Under the pieces are notes generated by a model. That model searched no databases. It had not been told where the DNA came from and worked only from the letters and a program-made list of their open reading frames with translations. Below, piece by piece: positions 1 through 9,202 of a DNA stretch of 64,000 bases (positions are counted from its first letter, which is position 1; each line of letters begins with the position of its first letter). Source of the DNA: JAJRVM01 sp041752115 (GTDB lineage: Bacteria; Planctomycetota; Planctomycetia; Pirellulales; Pirellulaceae); NCBI GenBank assembly GCA_041752115.1, contig JBGSHS010000170.1, positions 19,443-83,442 of the forward strand, in the 5' to 3' direction. A program made the position numbers and the translations under genes.

Positions 1-190
1 GAGACACTGTATCCCGGCATGTGACCGAGCCAGATTCCAGCACCAGACGATTTTCGCACTGCACCTTGGAGACAGACTGTCATGAAGCGAACTCATCCAC
101 GTGGTCTAGCAGCCGTTTTGTGCCGACTTCTGGGACTCATGCTTGTGCTGCCAGGAGCGTGGGCCGGCACGTCACATCAACCGAGAACCC
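1..190. other. Left-edge non-coding stretch
   Basis: I see no supportable gene here. A short plus-strand reading frame beginning at 82 encodes a leader that looks like a signal peptide (MKRTHPRG, then a hydrophobic run ending in AWA), but after about 36 codons it runs antisense into the AMP nucleosidase gene and stops at 282. It could be a chance frame or the remnant of a secreted protein gene. Confidence 0.3.
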
Positions 191-1390
191 TTACGTGCCA
201 TTGCCGCCGATCAACGGCTCATTCAAAGCCCGGATATCGCTGTTGGGCAGCCCGTCAGGATACTCCTGGCGGGCCAGGTTGATGGCCGCCACCGCGACGC
301 TCAGGTGCTGTTTCTTCGTTTCCCGATAGAACTCGGCGGCCTGCCGAGGCAGTTTCGGCTTGCCGTGGAGCGGCTTGTCAGACACGCACAGCAGCGTTGC
401 ACTCGGTATGCGATATCGAAATCCGTTGGCCGCCACCGTGGCCGACTCCATGTCGACCGCCACGCTACGGCTCGCCTGCAAGCTCTCCAGGGTGCCACGC
501 AGCGCGAGCTCCCAGTTTCGGTCCCCTGTCGTGTAAACCACCCCGAGTCGGTAGGGCAACTCCAATTCGTCCAGCACCTTGGCCAGGTAACGGTTCAACA
601 GGAAACTTGGAATGATTGGCACTGAGGGGGAGAGCGCCTCATCTAAGAGGCGATCGCCCCGCATATAACCAGACGCCAGAACGTAGTCACCAATCTCCTG
701 ATGGTTTCTCACTCCAGCACAGTGTCCTACCATCAGCATGGCGTCCGGACGCAGGACAGCCAGGTGATCTGTACAGTTCTTCGCGTTGGATGGCCCCACA
801 CCAATGTTCACAATGCTCACCCCATCGTTGTTCTCCGTCCTGTGATGGTAAGCGGGCATCTGCACATCCGGATGGATTGGTTTGGCACAATCGGGATAGA
901 TCGACTCAAAGGCGTCCATGTGCATGCGGTAGTTGGTCAGCAGGATGTAGCGCTGAAAATTCTCCGCTCTGGTGCCCGTATAGTGTTCAAGTCGCTGCAG
1001 TGACAGATCAACACGCTCAGGCCCGAACAGGAAAAGCTTCTTGCGTGTGATGTCCAGATCGCTTTCGTCGATCTTCTGCAACAGCGAAGGGGAATTGAGG
1101 TCGATCCGTGCTCGCGACGGCTCGACCTGGATTTCCGCCCCCTGCAATGCCAGTTTGAGCAGTTCCCGTTGCAGATACCAGCGGTATGCCGAAGGTCGGG
1201 CCACTTCCCCCGATATGGTCGGGTTGTGGTGTGACCAGTGGCGGACCACCGTGATCTTGGAGTAACAGTCCAGTTCGTAGATCTTCTCCATCCGGTCGCA
1301 CGCGTCCGACACACGCGATCGCAGATCGTCCTCCCCTTCTCCCGCGATAATTCGCAATGTCTCAGTCATCGTCAGCAGCCCGTAACACAC
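191..1390 (-). CDS. amn: AMP nucleosidase
   Basis: Cytoplasmic purine-salvage enzyme that splits AMP into adenine and ribose 5-phosphate. The 399-residue product matches Amn along its length: the N-terminal AMP-nucleosidase domain contains RPSAYRWYL and LEHYTGT, and the C-terminal phosphorylase-like domain carries NIGVGPSNAK, LMVGHCAGVR, VDMESATVAANG and LLCVSDKPLHGKPKLP, which are hallmark segments of the family. It is shorter than the E. coli enzyme (484 residues), mostly in the N-terminal part. Two starts are possible: ATG at 1390 or ATG at 1369, which begins MTETLRIIAG; neither has a strong Shine-Dalgarno sequence. It lies upstream of no obvious partner; the next gene on the same strand (STAS protein) ends 36 bases before it, so the two may be co-transcribed. 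Confidence 0.93.
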   Translation of the reverse strand: MCYGLLTMTETLRIIAGEGEDDLRSRVSDACDRMEKIYELDCYSKITVVRHWSHHNPTISGEVARPSAYRWYLQRELLKLALQGAEIQVEPSRARIDLNSPSLLQKIDESDLDITRKKLFLFGPERVDLSLQRLEHYTGTRAENFQRYILLTNYRMHMDAFESIYPDCAKPIHPDVQMPAYHHRTENNDGVSIVNIGVGPSNAKNCTDHLAVLRPDAMLMVGHCAGVRNHQEIGDYVLASGYMRGDRLLDEALSPSVPIIPSFLLNRYLAKVLDELELPYRLGVVYTTGDRNWELALRGTLESLQASRSVAVDMESATVAANGFRYRIPSATLLCVSDKPLHGKPKLPRQAAEFYRETKKQHLSVAVAAINLARQEYPDGLPNSDIRALNEPLIGGNGT

Positions 1391-1426
1391 ATGTGGCAGT
1401 CGGTCGTGCGAGCAGCCGAGCTTCCG

Positions 1427-1927
1427 TCAACTCGAGAGGTCTGCCAGTTCTCGCGTCAGTTGGCAAGCGATGCGCCGGAACACGTCCGCAGAGGGCCCTC
1501 CCAGTTCCGCCAGCTTGTGATGCGATGCAATCAGATGCTCACACAACTCCCGACGCCCCAGGGGAACCGTGGGAAGTAGAATCGGGGGGCTCACACACCG
1601 CGGGCAGACCGAGGCAAAACTCAACAAGACGTCCAGCTGGCAGACGCCGAAGAGCCGGTGCCGTCCCGCGTCGTCAGCGTAAACTTGCAGAGAACCGGGC
1701 GCTGATGCACCGTGCCTTTGCATCATGACCAGACATCCTTGAAATGTGCTGTCAAGATGCTCGCAGTCGGAAAGGTCCAACACAATGCGGACTCCTTCAT
1801 CTAATGCTCGGCAGACGAAATCCCTCACTGCGGCACTTTCCTGAACCGTTCCGCGCGGGACTACTCGCACCAGATATCCCGATTCCGCCCGACATACGGA
1901 GACCCTTCCAGATTCTCTCGCGCCCAC
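1427..1927 (-). CDS. STAS-domain protein (anti-sigma factor antagonist-like)
   Basis: About 166 residues. The first 100 or so form a STAS-like fold: a short strand (YLVRVVPRGTV), a helix, then IVLDLSDCEHLDSTFQGCLV, which corresponds to the region of anti-sigma antagonists that carries the phosphorylatable Ser/Thr after the DCxxxDS segment. The C-terminal 60 residues match nothing I know and may pair with a kinase. STAS proteins usually act in partner-switching with a GHKL-type kinase and a PP2C/SpoIIE phosphatase; such a phosphatase lies far away at 52975-53859 and no kinase is adjacent. Start: GTG at 1927 follows an AGGAGG about 9 bases upstream; an in-frame ATG at 1954 is the alternative. 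Confidence 0.7.
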   Translation of the reverse strand: MGARESGRVSVCRAESGYLVRVVPRGTVQESAAVRDFVCRALDEGVRIVLDLSDCEHLDSTFQGCLVMMQRHGASAPGSLQVYADDAGRHRLFGVCQLDVLLSFASVCPRCVSPPILLPTVPLGRRELCEHLIASHHKLAELGGPSADVFRRIACQLTRELADLSS

Positions 1928-2364
1928 CGTGTGTGCCCTCCTCCCATGATACATCCCAGGAAGTTGCTCCGATTCTAACCCTTTCGGCCATTTTCTGGAA
2001 TCAGAGTTCCGCCCCCATCAACGTCCCACCCTTGCCACTGGGAAAAGGTTTACAGACACACTCCCCCGGGTTAAAACCCCGGAAAGGACAACTTCCCGGT
2101 TTGTCGATGCCGACGCCGGGCGGTTTCCCACGCCCTGCGCGAGCGCGGCTACAATGAATACGCCGAAGTTACTTCTTCCTCATGCCGAATGGGACAGCGC
2201 CACTTATCAAAAAAAGCGAGAAATCGCCACCGATGAATACGGACTTACGGCGATCAATCCTACCCAGCTGTGGAAGTGGCGCTGTCCAACTACGCCCGCT
2301 GCGCACCAGCAGACGATACACACCCACAACTCAGGCGTGCGGAGCTCTCAGGTGGTGCATCACT
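1928..2364. other. Intergenic stretch without a supported gene
   Basis: No convincing gene. A plus-strand frame 2154-2387 (77 codons) runs into the 3' end of the next gene and has no recognisable domain. A GC-rich imperfect inverted repeat (CCCGGGTT / AACCCCGG) lies near 2066-2083 and could be a weak hairpin downstream of the minus-strand secreted protein gene. Confidence 0.4.
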
Positions 2365-2931
2365 TCAGAACGAAAAACCGAAACTGATACGGCTGCCGCC
2401 ACGCGGATGGGGATGACCATGATGCGGATACGGCCGTGGAGATGGTGGACGTACATACACGGGTGCGCTGAATCCCCAATAATAGCGAGGCACCGTCCGA
2501 ATAATCACGGGCGGTGGCGGCGGTGACTCGACATGCACTACCGTGGGCGCCACTTCATAGACCGCAGCTTTCGGGGCAATCTGCTGCATCGCCCGGATTA
2601 CCTCGTTGCTGACACGGCTGCGCCGTAGAAAGAGCAGATCGTCGACCGACAGTGGACGCGACAGCCCACGCTCTCGAACCACGTCGGCAATGATCTGATC
2701 ATCCAGCCCTGAACGGGTCAGTTCAACCACCTGCTGACAATCAACCGGCTCGACCACCGTTGGTGTCACAGTTGGCTTCTGAACGCGCTGCGTGCTCGCC
2801 GGCGGCAGCAGTTCCAGGGCATCGTCGTCGGAAGTATTCTGACCAGCCACCGAAGCAACTGAGAAGGTGAGTGCCAGAATGAACGTGGCGACCCGACTCC
2901 AGAGCCGTCCCCATGTGATTGTATGATCCAT
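2365..2931 (-). CDS. Secreted or membrane-anchored protein of unknown function with Pro/His-rich tail
   Basis: Function not recognised. The chosen ATG at 2931 gives 188 residues; an in-frame ATG at 2964 with a GGGAGG about 13 bases upstream is also plausible. An N-terminal hydrophobic segment (ATFILALTFSVASVAG) looks like a signal peptide or anchor. The middle (about residues 60-115) is predicted helical and contains DCQQVVELTRSGLDDQII and SRVSNEVIRAM, a pattern seen in planctomycete proteins with short helical 'VVxLxxxGxxDxxII' repeats. The C-terminus is rich in Pro, Tyr, Arg and His (PRPYPHHGHPHPRGG), suggesting a surface-exposed or envelope-associated tail. No neighbour gives a functional hint. 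Confidence 0.7.
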   Translation of the reverse strand: MDHTITWGRLWSRVATFILALTFSVASVAGQNTSDDDALELLPPASTQRVQKPTVTPTVVEPVDCQQVVELTRSGLDDQIIADVVRERGLSRPLSVDDLLFLRRSRVSNEVIRAMQQIAPKAAVYEVAPTVVHVESPPPPPVIIRTVPRYYWGFSAPVYVRPPSPRPYPHHGHPHPRGGSRISFGFSF

Positions 2932-3694
2932 AGTCTTCGCCGCGGATCTCCGCTGCACGCGCATCGAAGAACCGCCTTCCTCCCTGAAATGAGCCCGGGT
3001 GAGCAACTCGCGAGGGTGGTGTCTTCCCTCACCACCATCTCCCAGCCTGCATGGAGCGATGGCCTCGAAACTCAGCCGCCGCCTTGCAGATCCAGCGCGC
3101 CCCATAGACGCTCGCTCATCGCGTACGCGCCGCTGATCTTATTATCGACCGCTTCCGAGTGTCGATCCCATTTTGTGTCCTCGGCAAACGTGAATCGCTT
3201 GTCCGCGTCCGCAGCGACCACAGCGGCCGTTCACCCCGAAACACAAACCAGGCAATCTTGAGCGACTGGAAAAAACTGCCGACGGCTGTCGTGAGACTGC
3301 CGTCGCCTTGGCCTGCGAGCCACTTGAGAGTTCTCCCGGACCCCACCGCGTTCGATCCGCTGCCACCATGGATGCGAGGCCCGCGGGCCAGCGAGGACTG
3401 GACGAGACGTCCCACACGTGAGAGCCAGTTGATCGATGCCGGTTGGGGCTACGCGAAGTTGAATCCCCGGTCAGTACAGGACGACGCTGGAGGATTTCAG
3501 CCCTTTGGACCTGGGGGCAATCAGCCGAAGCGCGGAGCGGGTCTGACGCGTGGGATCATTGGATTGGCCAATTTGGGACAGCCGCGTAAACCAGACGACT
3601 GGGGCGTCCTGCGGGCTTGGGCGTGGGCGTGGGGCGCCTCGCGCGCTCGGACTCGAACGTGGCGCCGAGTGGACACCATCCTGCAACGAATCTC
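2932..3694. other. 763-base stretch without a supported gene
   Basis: Several overlapping frames exist on both strands (for example plus 3159-3731 and minus 3116-3415), but none shows a domain, a good ribosome binding site or convincing composition. I treat the stretch as non-coding or decayed. Confidence 0.4.
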
Positions 3695-5113
3695 TCAATC
3701 CACCTGCTGCACCGCCGGAGGCTTCCACTGACCACTCAGTGCCGATTCCTCGGGCCAGTAGAGCCGCATCACCATGTAGATCGGTCCATGGGGAGCCGGT
3801 AACCAGTTCGACTCACGGTCCTTGCCGGGCGAGTCTCTCTGGATGTAGATCGTGAGGGAGCCGTCGCTGTTCGGCTTGAGGTCAGGGAGCATCGGCGAGT
3901 TGATCAGGTACCGATTGATTGGATTCTCGATCAGCAGCTGCGTCGCTGCGTCATACATGGTGACCGACCAGAACGCCTTGCAGGGTGGGAGCTGACCGGC
4001 AGGAAACGTCAAGGTATAGCGGTGCTTGCTGCAGTCAGGTTTGTTTCCGTTGCTGTCGGTCGCGAGCATCGGATAGAGCGCTTCCTCAGCATCATTTCCG
4101 TAAATGCCGGCCACTGCCGCCGCCGCCCGCAGAGTCCAGTCGCCCTGAAAGAAGCTGCGGTCACCAAACGCTTCACCGACTCGCCATCCATTCGCATCCT
4201 TGCCCAACAGAGAAACGCGCTGCTTGACCTTGGCCAGCCCGCGCTTGATGCCAGCCGATAGTTCGGCTTGCTCGTCGCGACTAAACCGTTCAACGGGAAA
4301 CGGCTTGCCAGGCTCGATGCCGATTCTCGCCAACCGGGCGCGCAGTGGCTTTTCTGCCTCTGCAGCACCAACCGGTGGACAGAACTGCAATACCGTACTC
4401 AGATAGGAGAAGGGATCTTTTTCGGCCAGCTTCTTATCAAACTGGGGCCACGGAATTGACGGAACGGAAGCAGGGGCGGGTGACTTCAGGAATGCGGACA
4501 GCGTCTGTAGTTGATAGCCGGCCTGAATTCTCTTCACATTCTCGATGTCAGCGGGGTTGAAGAGCTGCGTGCGGAAGATTGCAAACACGAAGTCGGTCTC
4601 ACAGGAAAATACCTTATCGATGCCGGCCGGCACGTCTCTCCCCTGCCATGCCGGGCCAGCAATCATATAGTGTCCGGCCACATTTCCCGTGGTGCGACTG
4701 CCAACATAGCCCATGTTAAATGTGTACCAATCGACAAGCTGGATCGAGTAGTATCGCCCCTTCTCGATCTCCGGCACCGTAAACACCACCGGCTCCGCCC
4801 GCAAATCAGCACAGAAGAACGAATACGGCGTATCGCTGTTGGGTGTCACCACCGAAGTGTCCTGCGGCGTAAAGACTCTCGCCTCGTTATGGAGTTGATT
4901 GAACGGGCACTTATACTGCGAAGACTCCTTGTCGATGAACGACTCGTACATGACTCCATAGTTCATCACCAAAGGAAGTCCGTAGATAATCGCTTCCTCG
5001 GCAATCTGCTCGACTTCGCCTCGCGCCAAAGTACCGCTGGCCAGACACAAATCCGCTCCAAACCAAGTGAAAGCAATGACCAGTACTGCGAGCCTCAAAT
5101 ACGGTGTGCGCAT
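3695..5113 (-). CDS. DUF1254/DUF1214 domain-containing secreted protein
   Basis: 472 residues with an N-terminal signal peptide (LAVLVIAFTWFGADLCLASG). The N-terminal half matches DUF1254: AEEAIIYGLPLVMNYGVMY, then VVTPNSDTPYSFFCADLRAEP and GRYYSIQLVDWYTFNMGYVGSRTTG. The C-terminal half matches DUF1214: FPAGQLPPCKAFWSVTMYDA, NRYLINSPML, GSLTIYIQRDSPG and NWLPAPHGPIYMVMRLYWP. Proteins with this pair of domains are common secreted or periplasmic proteins of unknown biochemistry; length and order here are typical. The ATG at 5113 is chosen because AAGGA sits 7 bases upstream; the longer frame to 5185 lacks support. The downstream neighbours give no operon context. Confidence 0.88.
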   Translation of the reverse strand: MRTPYLRLAVLVIAFTWFGADLCLASGTLARGEVEQIAEEAIIYGLPLVMNYGVMYESFIDKESSQYKCPFNQLHNEARVFTPQDTSVVTPNSDTPYSFFCADLRAEPVVFTVPEIEKGRYYSIQLVDWYTFNMGYVGSRTTGNVAGHYMIAGPAWQGRDVPAGIDKVFSCETDFVFAIFRTQLFNPADIENVKRIQAGYQLQTLSAFLKSPAPASVPSIPWPQFDKKLAEKDPFSYLSTVLQFCPPVGAAEAEKPLRARLARIGIEPGKPFPVERFSRDEQAELSAGIKRGLAKVKQRVSLLGKDANGWRVGEAFGDRSFFQGDWTLRAAAAVAGIYGNDAEEALYPMLATDSNGNKPDCSKHRYTLTFPAGQLPPCKAFWSVTMYDAATQLLIENPINRYLINSPMLPDLKPNSDGSLTIYIQRDSPGKDRESNWLPAPHGPIYMVMRLYWPEESALSGQWKPPAVQQVD

Positions 5114-5329
5114 GCGACTTTCCTTCGGTGGTATGGATTGCGGTACGAATGCGAAGTTCAGGAGAACGACAGGCGAGACTTCCACCGCACGGATCGTGCT
5201 CGCAATAGTGTAACATTCGATCCGTATTTATAGCATCGCCCGTCCACCTGTCACCTCGCAGCGCCGTCCGACTTGCCGTTTCTCTCAGCAGTTGGAGAGA
5301 GCTGACAGGATGCACCGAGCGACCGGGTC

Positions 5330-5833
5330 TCACCGGGACAACGAATCTCCGGAATCGTCCCCCCGGCAGACTGCCCGTTCAGCCACGCCAGCTCGCCCGG
5401 CCCGTCGTGCTCGCGTTGCGGCGCCAATCGCACCTCCCGCCAGCGCTGTTGGGATAATCGCAGCGTAATAGAGCAGGGTCCACCAGCTGCCATTGATGCC
5501 ACCCGATAGGATCGCCGGCAGCACAATGAGACCTGCTGCCACGACGCCGAATACGAGACAGTGCCGCGCGAGCTGATACTCCACCTCGCGCGACAGTCTC
5601 CAGGCACCGGCCAATATCGGCAGGAGCAGAAGCACATGAGCGGCAATTTGCCCTGTCTGGGAACGGGAAACAGCGTCGAGACCTCGATCGCCGGCCACGG
5701 CGAACAGCAGGATCCCCAAAGCCAGCCAGGCAAGGATGACGACGCCAAACGCGAGGAGCGTTACAATGCCGGCGCGCGCCATGGCGCGGCCGTCCAATCG
5801 GCTCGTGTCGGTTGGGTCGTTGTCGTCGGTCAT
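5330..5833 (-). CDS. Small polytopic membrane protein of unknown function
   Basis: 167 residues with about four hydrophobic segments (roughly residues 20-47, 62-80, 91-112 and 115-142) separated by short polar loops; the C-terminal 25 residues are charged and probably cytoplasmic. No family recognised. The N-terminus (MTDDNDPTDTSRLDG) is acidic and hydrophilic. It precedes the DUF1254 gene on the same strand with a 216-base gap. Membrane location is clear from hydrophobicity; function is unknown. Confidence 0.7.
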   Translation of the reverse strand: MTDDNDPTDTSRLDGRAMARAGIVTLLAFGVVILAWLALGILLFAVAGDRGLDAVSRSQTGQIAAHVLLLLPILAGAWRLSREVEYQLARHCLVFGVVAAGLIVLPAILSGGINGSWWTLLYYAAIIPTALAGGAIGAATRARRAGRAGVAERAVCRGDDSGDSLSR

Positions 5834-6031
5834 GCTTCCTTACCGCGGCTGACGGGTGCTGTGAGAGATTTCCTATTGTAGGCCCCGCAAGGGGATTGTC
5901 CCACACCTGTTGCCGACGGCGGACCGGAAAGGAGGGAGTTGAAAACAGATGGCCCGGTTGATTACCGTCCGGCGAGCGACCAAACTGAAGGCTTGGCAAC
6001 GAATCTTGCGGCCTCACCAGGAGCTTCTTCC

Positions 6032-7231
6032 ATGACCAGAACGATACTTGTCACCTTGCTCTGCGCCTTCCTTTGCTCACCGCTCTGGGGAGGACATCCC
6101 TTGAAGTTCGAAGTCAAGTTACTGACAGTCGATGCCAACGAGGGGTGCGACGTGGCCGACGTCGATGGCGACGGCAAGCTGGACGTGGTGGCCGGCAGAA
6201 ACTGGTATCGTCATGGCGAGTGGGTTCCGCGTCCCGTGCGACTGATCGACGACTGGAGCGGGTACGTACGTTCCAACGGTGATTGGGCCTACGACGTAAA
6301 CGGCGATGGACGCCCTGACGTCGTCACGATGGATTTCACCCAGGGGAACGTCTGCTGGTACGAGAATCCCGGCGCGGAGGCGCTCGCGCGCGGCATGCTG
6401 TGGCCGCAGCACGTTCTGGTCGACACAAAACAACAGACCAATGAAGTGTGCTACCTGGTTGACATCAACGGTGACGGCACCCCTGAGTGGATCGCCAACC
6501 AATGGAACCCCAAATCCGACATGATTCTCTGGCAGTTCGGCACGGAAGAAAAGGAGGTCGACGTGCAGCAGGGTGGCAAGACAGAGAAGGTTCGGCAGAG
6601 CGTACCGGTCCTGGTCGGCCATGTCATCGGCTCGCAAAATGGTCATGGCATCGGTTTTGGCGACATCAACAATGACCAGCGCGAAGATATTCTCATTGGC
6701 ACCGGGTGGTATGAACGTCCGGAGGGAGATCCCCTGGCGCAGACCTGGAAGTTCCATCCCGACTGGGAGCTCCAGGCGGCCTGTCCCATGCTCGTGACAG
6801 ACCTGGACGGGGACGGTGTGAACGACATAGTGGGAAGTGAGGCACACAAGTACGGCATCTACATTCGCCGCGGTTTGGGCCCCGCTGCCGATGGGAAACT
6901 GCAGTTCGAGGAGCACCTGATTGACAAGAGCTTCTCGCAGGCGCACTGCCTCGTGTTTGCGGATTTGGACGGCGATGGTGTCAACGAACTCATTACCGGC
7001 AAACGGGTTCGCGCCCATAATGGAGGAGACCCGGGGAGTGGTGATCCGCCGATCATGCGTTATTACGTCTGGAATCCCCAGTCGAAATCGTACGAAGGGC
7101 ATACAATCAATGAGGGTGCGGTGGGGGGCGGACTCCAGATACGCACGGCCGACCTCGACGCGGATGGTGACATCGACATCGTTGTGGCTGGCAAGGATGG
7201 AACCCAGATCCTGTTCAATCAACGGCTCTAG
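6032..7231 (+). CDS. Secreted FG-GAP/VCBS-repeat protein
   Basis: 399 residues with a signal peptide (MTRTILVTLLCAFLCSPLWG). The body is a series of calcium-binding-type FG-GAP/VCBS blades: DVDGDGKLDVV, DVNGDGRPDVV, DINGDGTPEWI, DINNDQREDIL, DLDGDGVNDIV, DLDGDGVNELI and DLDADGDIDIV, each with the DxDxDG loop, giving a seven-bladed beta-propeller as in integrin-alpha-like proteins. Such proteins are abundant in planctomycetes and are thought to act outside the cell in adhesion or ligand binding; no catalytic domain is visible. The ATG at 6032 has AGGAG 9 bases upstream; the in-frame extension to 5939 lacks a signal peptide at its start. A long antisense frame (6119-7234) is a shadow of the repeats. 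Confidence 0.9.
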   Translation: MTRTILVTLLCAFLCSPLWGGHPLKFEVKLLTVDANEGCDVADVDGDGKLDVVAGRNWYRHGEWVPRPVRLIDDWSGYVRSNGDWAYDVNGDGRPDVVTMDFTQGNVCWYENPGAEALARGMLWPQHVLVDTKQQTNEVCYLVDINGDGTPEWIANQWNPKSDMILWQFGTEEKEVDVQQGGKTEKVRQSVPVLVGHVIGSQNGHGIGFGDINNDQREDILIGTGWYERPEGDPLAQTWKFHPDWELQAACPMLVTDLDGDGVNDIVGSEAHKYGIYIRRGLGPAADGKLQFEEHLIDKSFSQAHCLVFADLDGDGVNELITGKRVRAHNGGDPGSGDPPIMRYYVWNPQSKSYEGHTINEGAVGGGLQIRTADLDADGDIDIVVAGKDGTQILFNQRL

Positions 7232-7381
7232 CACCGCGCCTGAGAAATCAAGTCGGCAGAGGAGGCGCAGACCGGCGTCCGGTTCGCGTGGTGTGTCGGG
7301 TCTGCAGCGTCCCCTCCACGTTGGATCGGAGGATTGAATTCGTCGTACGAGCCGAGTTCACACACGAGAGAGGGTCGCTCG

Positions 7382-7783
7382 ATGGATGCCCAGCGCCAAA
7401 TAGAACAGTTCCTGGAGGGATCGCCGCATGCCGTCGTGGGCGCATCGCACGATCGCCGGAAGTACGGCAATAAGGTGCTGCGAGCCTATCTGCAATCGGG
7501 CCGCAAGGTCTATGCGATCAACCCGCATGTGAACGAAGTCGAAGGGCTGGAAACGTATGCCAGCCTGGCAGATGTCCCCGAGGAGATTCACGGCATTTCG
7601 ATCGTGACGCCGCCCGCCATAACCGAGACGATTGTTGAGCAGGCGGCAGCGTTGGGCATCTCACATCTCTGGATGCAACCTGGAGCGGAGAGTGAGCAAG
7701 CGGTTTGGCGAGCCGCCGGTGCCGGGGTGCATGTCATTGCGGGCGGGCCGTGTATACTTGTGGCGTTGCGATTCCGCGAGTAG
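7382..7783 (+). CDS. CoA-binding (CoA_binding_2) domain protein
   Basis: 133 residues forming a single Rossmann CoA-binding domain: HAVVGASHDRRKYGNKVLRAY near the N-terminus (the nucleotide-binding turn), VYAINPHVNEVEG, YASLADVPEEIHGISIVTPP and the C-terminal GISHLWMQPGAES. It matches the stand-alone YccU-like family, small cytoplasmic proteins predicted to bind CoA or acyl-CoA; the exact role is unknown. The ATG at 7382 follows a purine-rich GAGAGAGGG stretch. It is on the same strand as the FG-GAP gene but 150 bases downstream, so co-transcription is uncertain. Confidence 0.85.
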   Translation: MDAQRQIEQFLEGSPHAVVGASHDRRKYGNKVLRAYLQSGRKVYAINPHVNEVEGLETYASLADVPEEIHGISIVTPPAITETIVEQAAALGISHLWMQPGAESEQAVWRAAGAGVHVIAGGPCILVALRFRE

Positions 7784-7832
7784 ACGTTTTACTCCCTCGT
7801 CTTGCGCGACGAGAGGCCGAGCTTCGCCGATT

Positions 7833-8252
7833 TCAACCGGTGCGAAACCGCTGGATGAATCGCGCACCTATCTGGTAGCAAGAATCTCCCAGTCGGCGGC
7901 ATCGCACGATCTCGATGCAACGCGGCTTGCAATCAGGCAACACCAACAGGAGCTGCTCCATCGGGAAGACTTGCTGGCTATGCAGAAAGGCGATCCCACT
8001 GCGGCTTAAATCGCGAGTCAGGACTTTGTGCCACTGAGCTGGGCGCAGCAGCGCGGGGAGAGAGCGTCGATACTGAATGGCCGCCGTCACACGAATGTGT
8101 TTGCGCACGTAACGGCGCTGATCGTTTTCGATCAGTGGCATTGCCCCACTGACGGCAAAATACTCCTCGGGTGAGTTCGGCATCTGCAGCTCGAACGTCA
8201 GCGGACCGACGACGTTGGTCAGTCTTTGGAGTTGATCGTCGCCTGGAAGCAT
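7833..8252 (-). CDS. PilZ domain protein (c-di-GMP receptor)
   Basis: 139 residues. The central part shows the PilZ signature: an arginine-rich switch (RRYVRKHIR, about residues 46-54) followed about 30 residues later by TRDLSRSGIAF (the DxSxxG motif), then the beta-barrel (EQLLLVLPDCKPRCIEIVRCRRLGDSCYQIGARF). PilZ proteins bind cyclic di-GMP and relay it to motility, secretion or polysaccharide machinery. The start codon lies inside the last 34 bases of the upstream HD-GYP gene and has GAGGAG 8 bases upstream, so the two are translationally coupled. The pairing of a predicted c-di-GMP-degrading domain with a receptor supports the call. Confidence 0.82.
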   Translation of the reverse strand: MLPGDDQLQRLTNVVGPLTFELQMPNSPEEYFAVSGAMPLIENDQRRYVRKHIRVTAAIQYRRSLPALLRPAQWHKVLTRDLSRSGIAFLHSQQVFPMEQLLLVLPDCKPRCIEIVRCRRLGDSCYQIGARFIQRFRTG

Positions 8253-9202
8253 CGAAACATCTCCTCATCAAACTCCGTGCCAACTTTGGTGGCCATGAAT
8301 TCCAGCACTTTGGAGGGCGAATCAGCGCGTCGGTAAGGGCGGTCCGCCGTCAACGCATCAAACACGTCGGCGACTTTGCACAACCGAGCCCACTCGTGGA
8401 TCTCGGAACCACCAGCACCGACCGGATAGCCCTTGCCATCGAGCCGTTCGTGATGCTGGTAGATCATCATCAACTGCCCCCAGTTCACGTCTTCCCGATG
8501 ACAGAACTCGCGGAATCCATCGGTCGGGTGCCGCTGAATGATCCGCCATTGCTCGTCTGTCAATCGCGTCGTGCAGTTCAGCACCGACGTCGGAATGTAT
8601 CGCTTGCCATAGTCATGGAGCAATGCGCCGAAGGCAACCTGCTGCAGGCTCTCATGATCGAAACCGAGTCGTGAAGCGAGACCGAGACAATACGTAGTCA
8701 CATTGGCCACATGCGTATAGGTGTAGTAATCGTGCGCCAGAAGGTGACTCAAGTCGCGTAAGGTGAATTCGTTCTCGCTGAACACGTTGGCCAGGTTGTT
8801 GCCGAACTCCTCCGCAAACTCCACATACCGATGCACATTCGGGCTCGTAAACGCCGTCTCAAACACCGAACGATTAACGGCCGTCAAGACCTGCAGACGC
8901 CGATCACCGGGCAACTCGGGGTTCTGCAGCACAACCTCGTTGAGATAAGTACAGTAATCCTCATGATCCGCCACCCGGATGTACAGCGTGACCACCGAAG
9001 AACCTGACAATCGCTCGAGTTCATCCTGATTGAGCGGGTAGTTCCGGCCTCGAAACAGAACGGCTTTATCCCCTTCCGATCGTACGAACAGATCGAAATC
9101 CAGTTTCTCCGCCGGCGCCAACGTACCCAGCGCAATGGGGAGCATGCCCCGGAAGTCGCTCGGCTGCTTTGCTATGGGTCGTTCTGCTGTCTGTACGGCC
9201 AT
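8219..9202 (-). CDS. HD-GYP domain phosphohydrolase (predicted c-di-GMP phosphodiesterase)
   Basis: 327 residues from the ATG at 9202. Residues about 20-105 resemble the N-terminal domain often found before HD-GYP (DFDLFVRSEG, VVTLYIRVADHEDY). Residues about 130-320 form an HD-GYP domain: LLHDYGK at 194-200 (HD pair H196/D197), QHHERLDGKGYP at 249-260, and KVADVFDALTADRPYR. All core metal ligands and the GYP motif are present, with a Tyr replacing the usual Ile in HDIGK. The family hydrolyses c-di-GMP to pGpG or GMP. It overlaps the PilZ gene by 34 bases, forming a c-di-GMP signalling pair. The frame extends to 9310 but the first 36 codons look unlike the family. Confidence 0.9.
   Translation of the reverse strand: MAVQTAERPIAKQPSDFRGMLPIALGTLAPAEKLDFDLFVRSEGDKAVLFRGRNYPLNQDELERLSGSSVVTLYIRVADHEDYCTYLNEVVLQNPELPGDRRLQVLTAVNRSVFETAFTSPNVHRYVEFAEEFGNNLANVFSENEFTLRDLSHLLAHDYYTYTHVANVTTYCLGLASRLGFDHESLQQVAFGALLHDYGKRYIPTSVLNCTTRLTDEQWRIIQRHPTDGFREFCHREDVNWGQLMMIYQHHERLDGKGYPVGAGGSEIHEWARLCKVADVFDALTADRPYRRADSPSKVLEFMATKVGTEFDEEMFRCFQATINSKD

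Noticed and set aside
2154..2387. 77-codon plus-strand frame
   Set aside because: Overlaps the 3' end of the secreted protein gene and has no recognisable feature.
6119..7234. 371-codon minus-strand frame
   Set aside because: Exactly antisense to the FG-GAP repeat gene, whose repeated GAC/GGC codons keep the opposite strand open; no domain.
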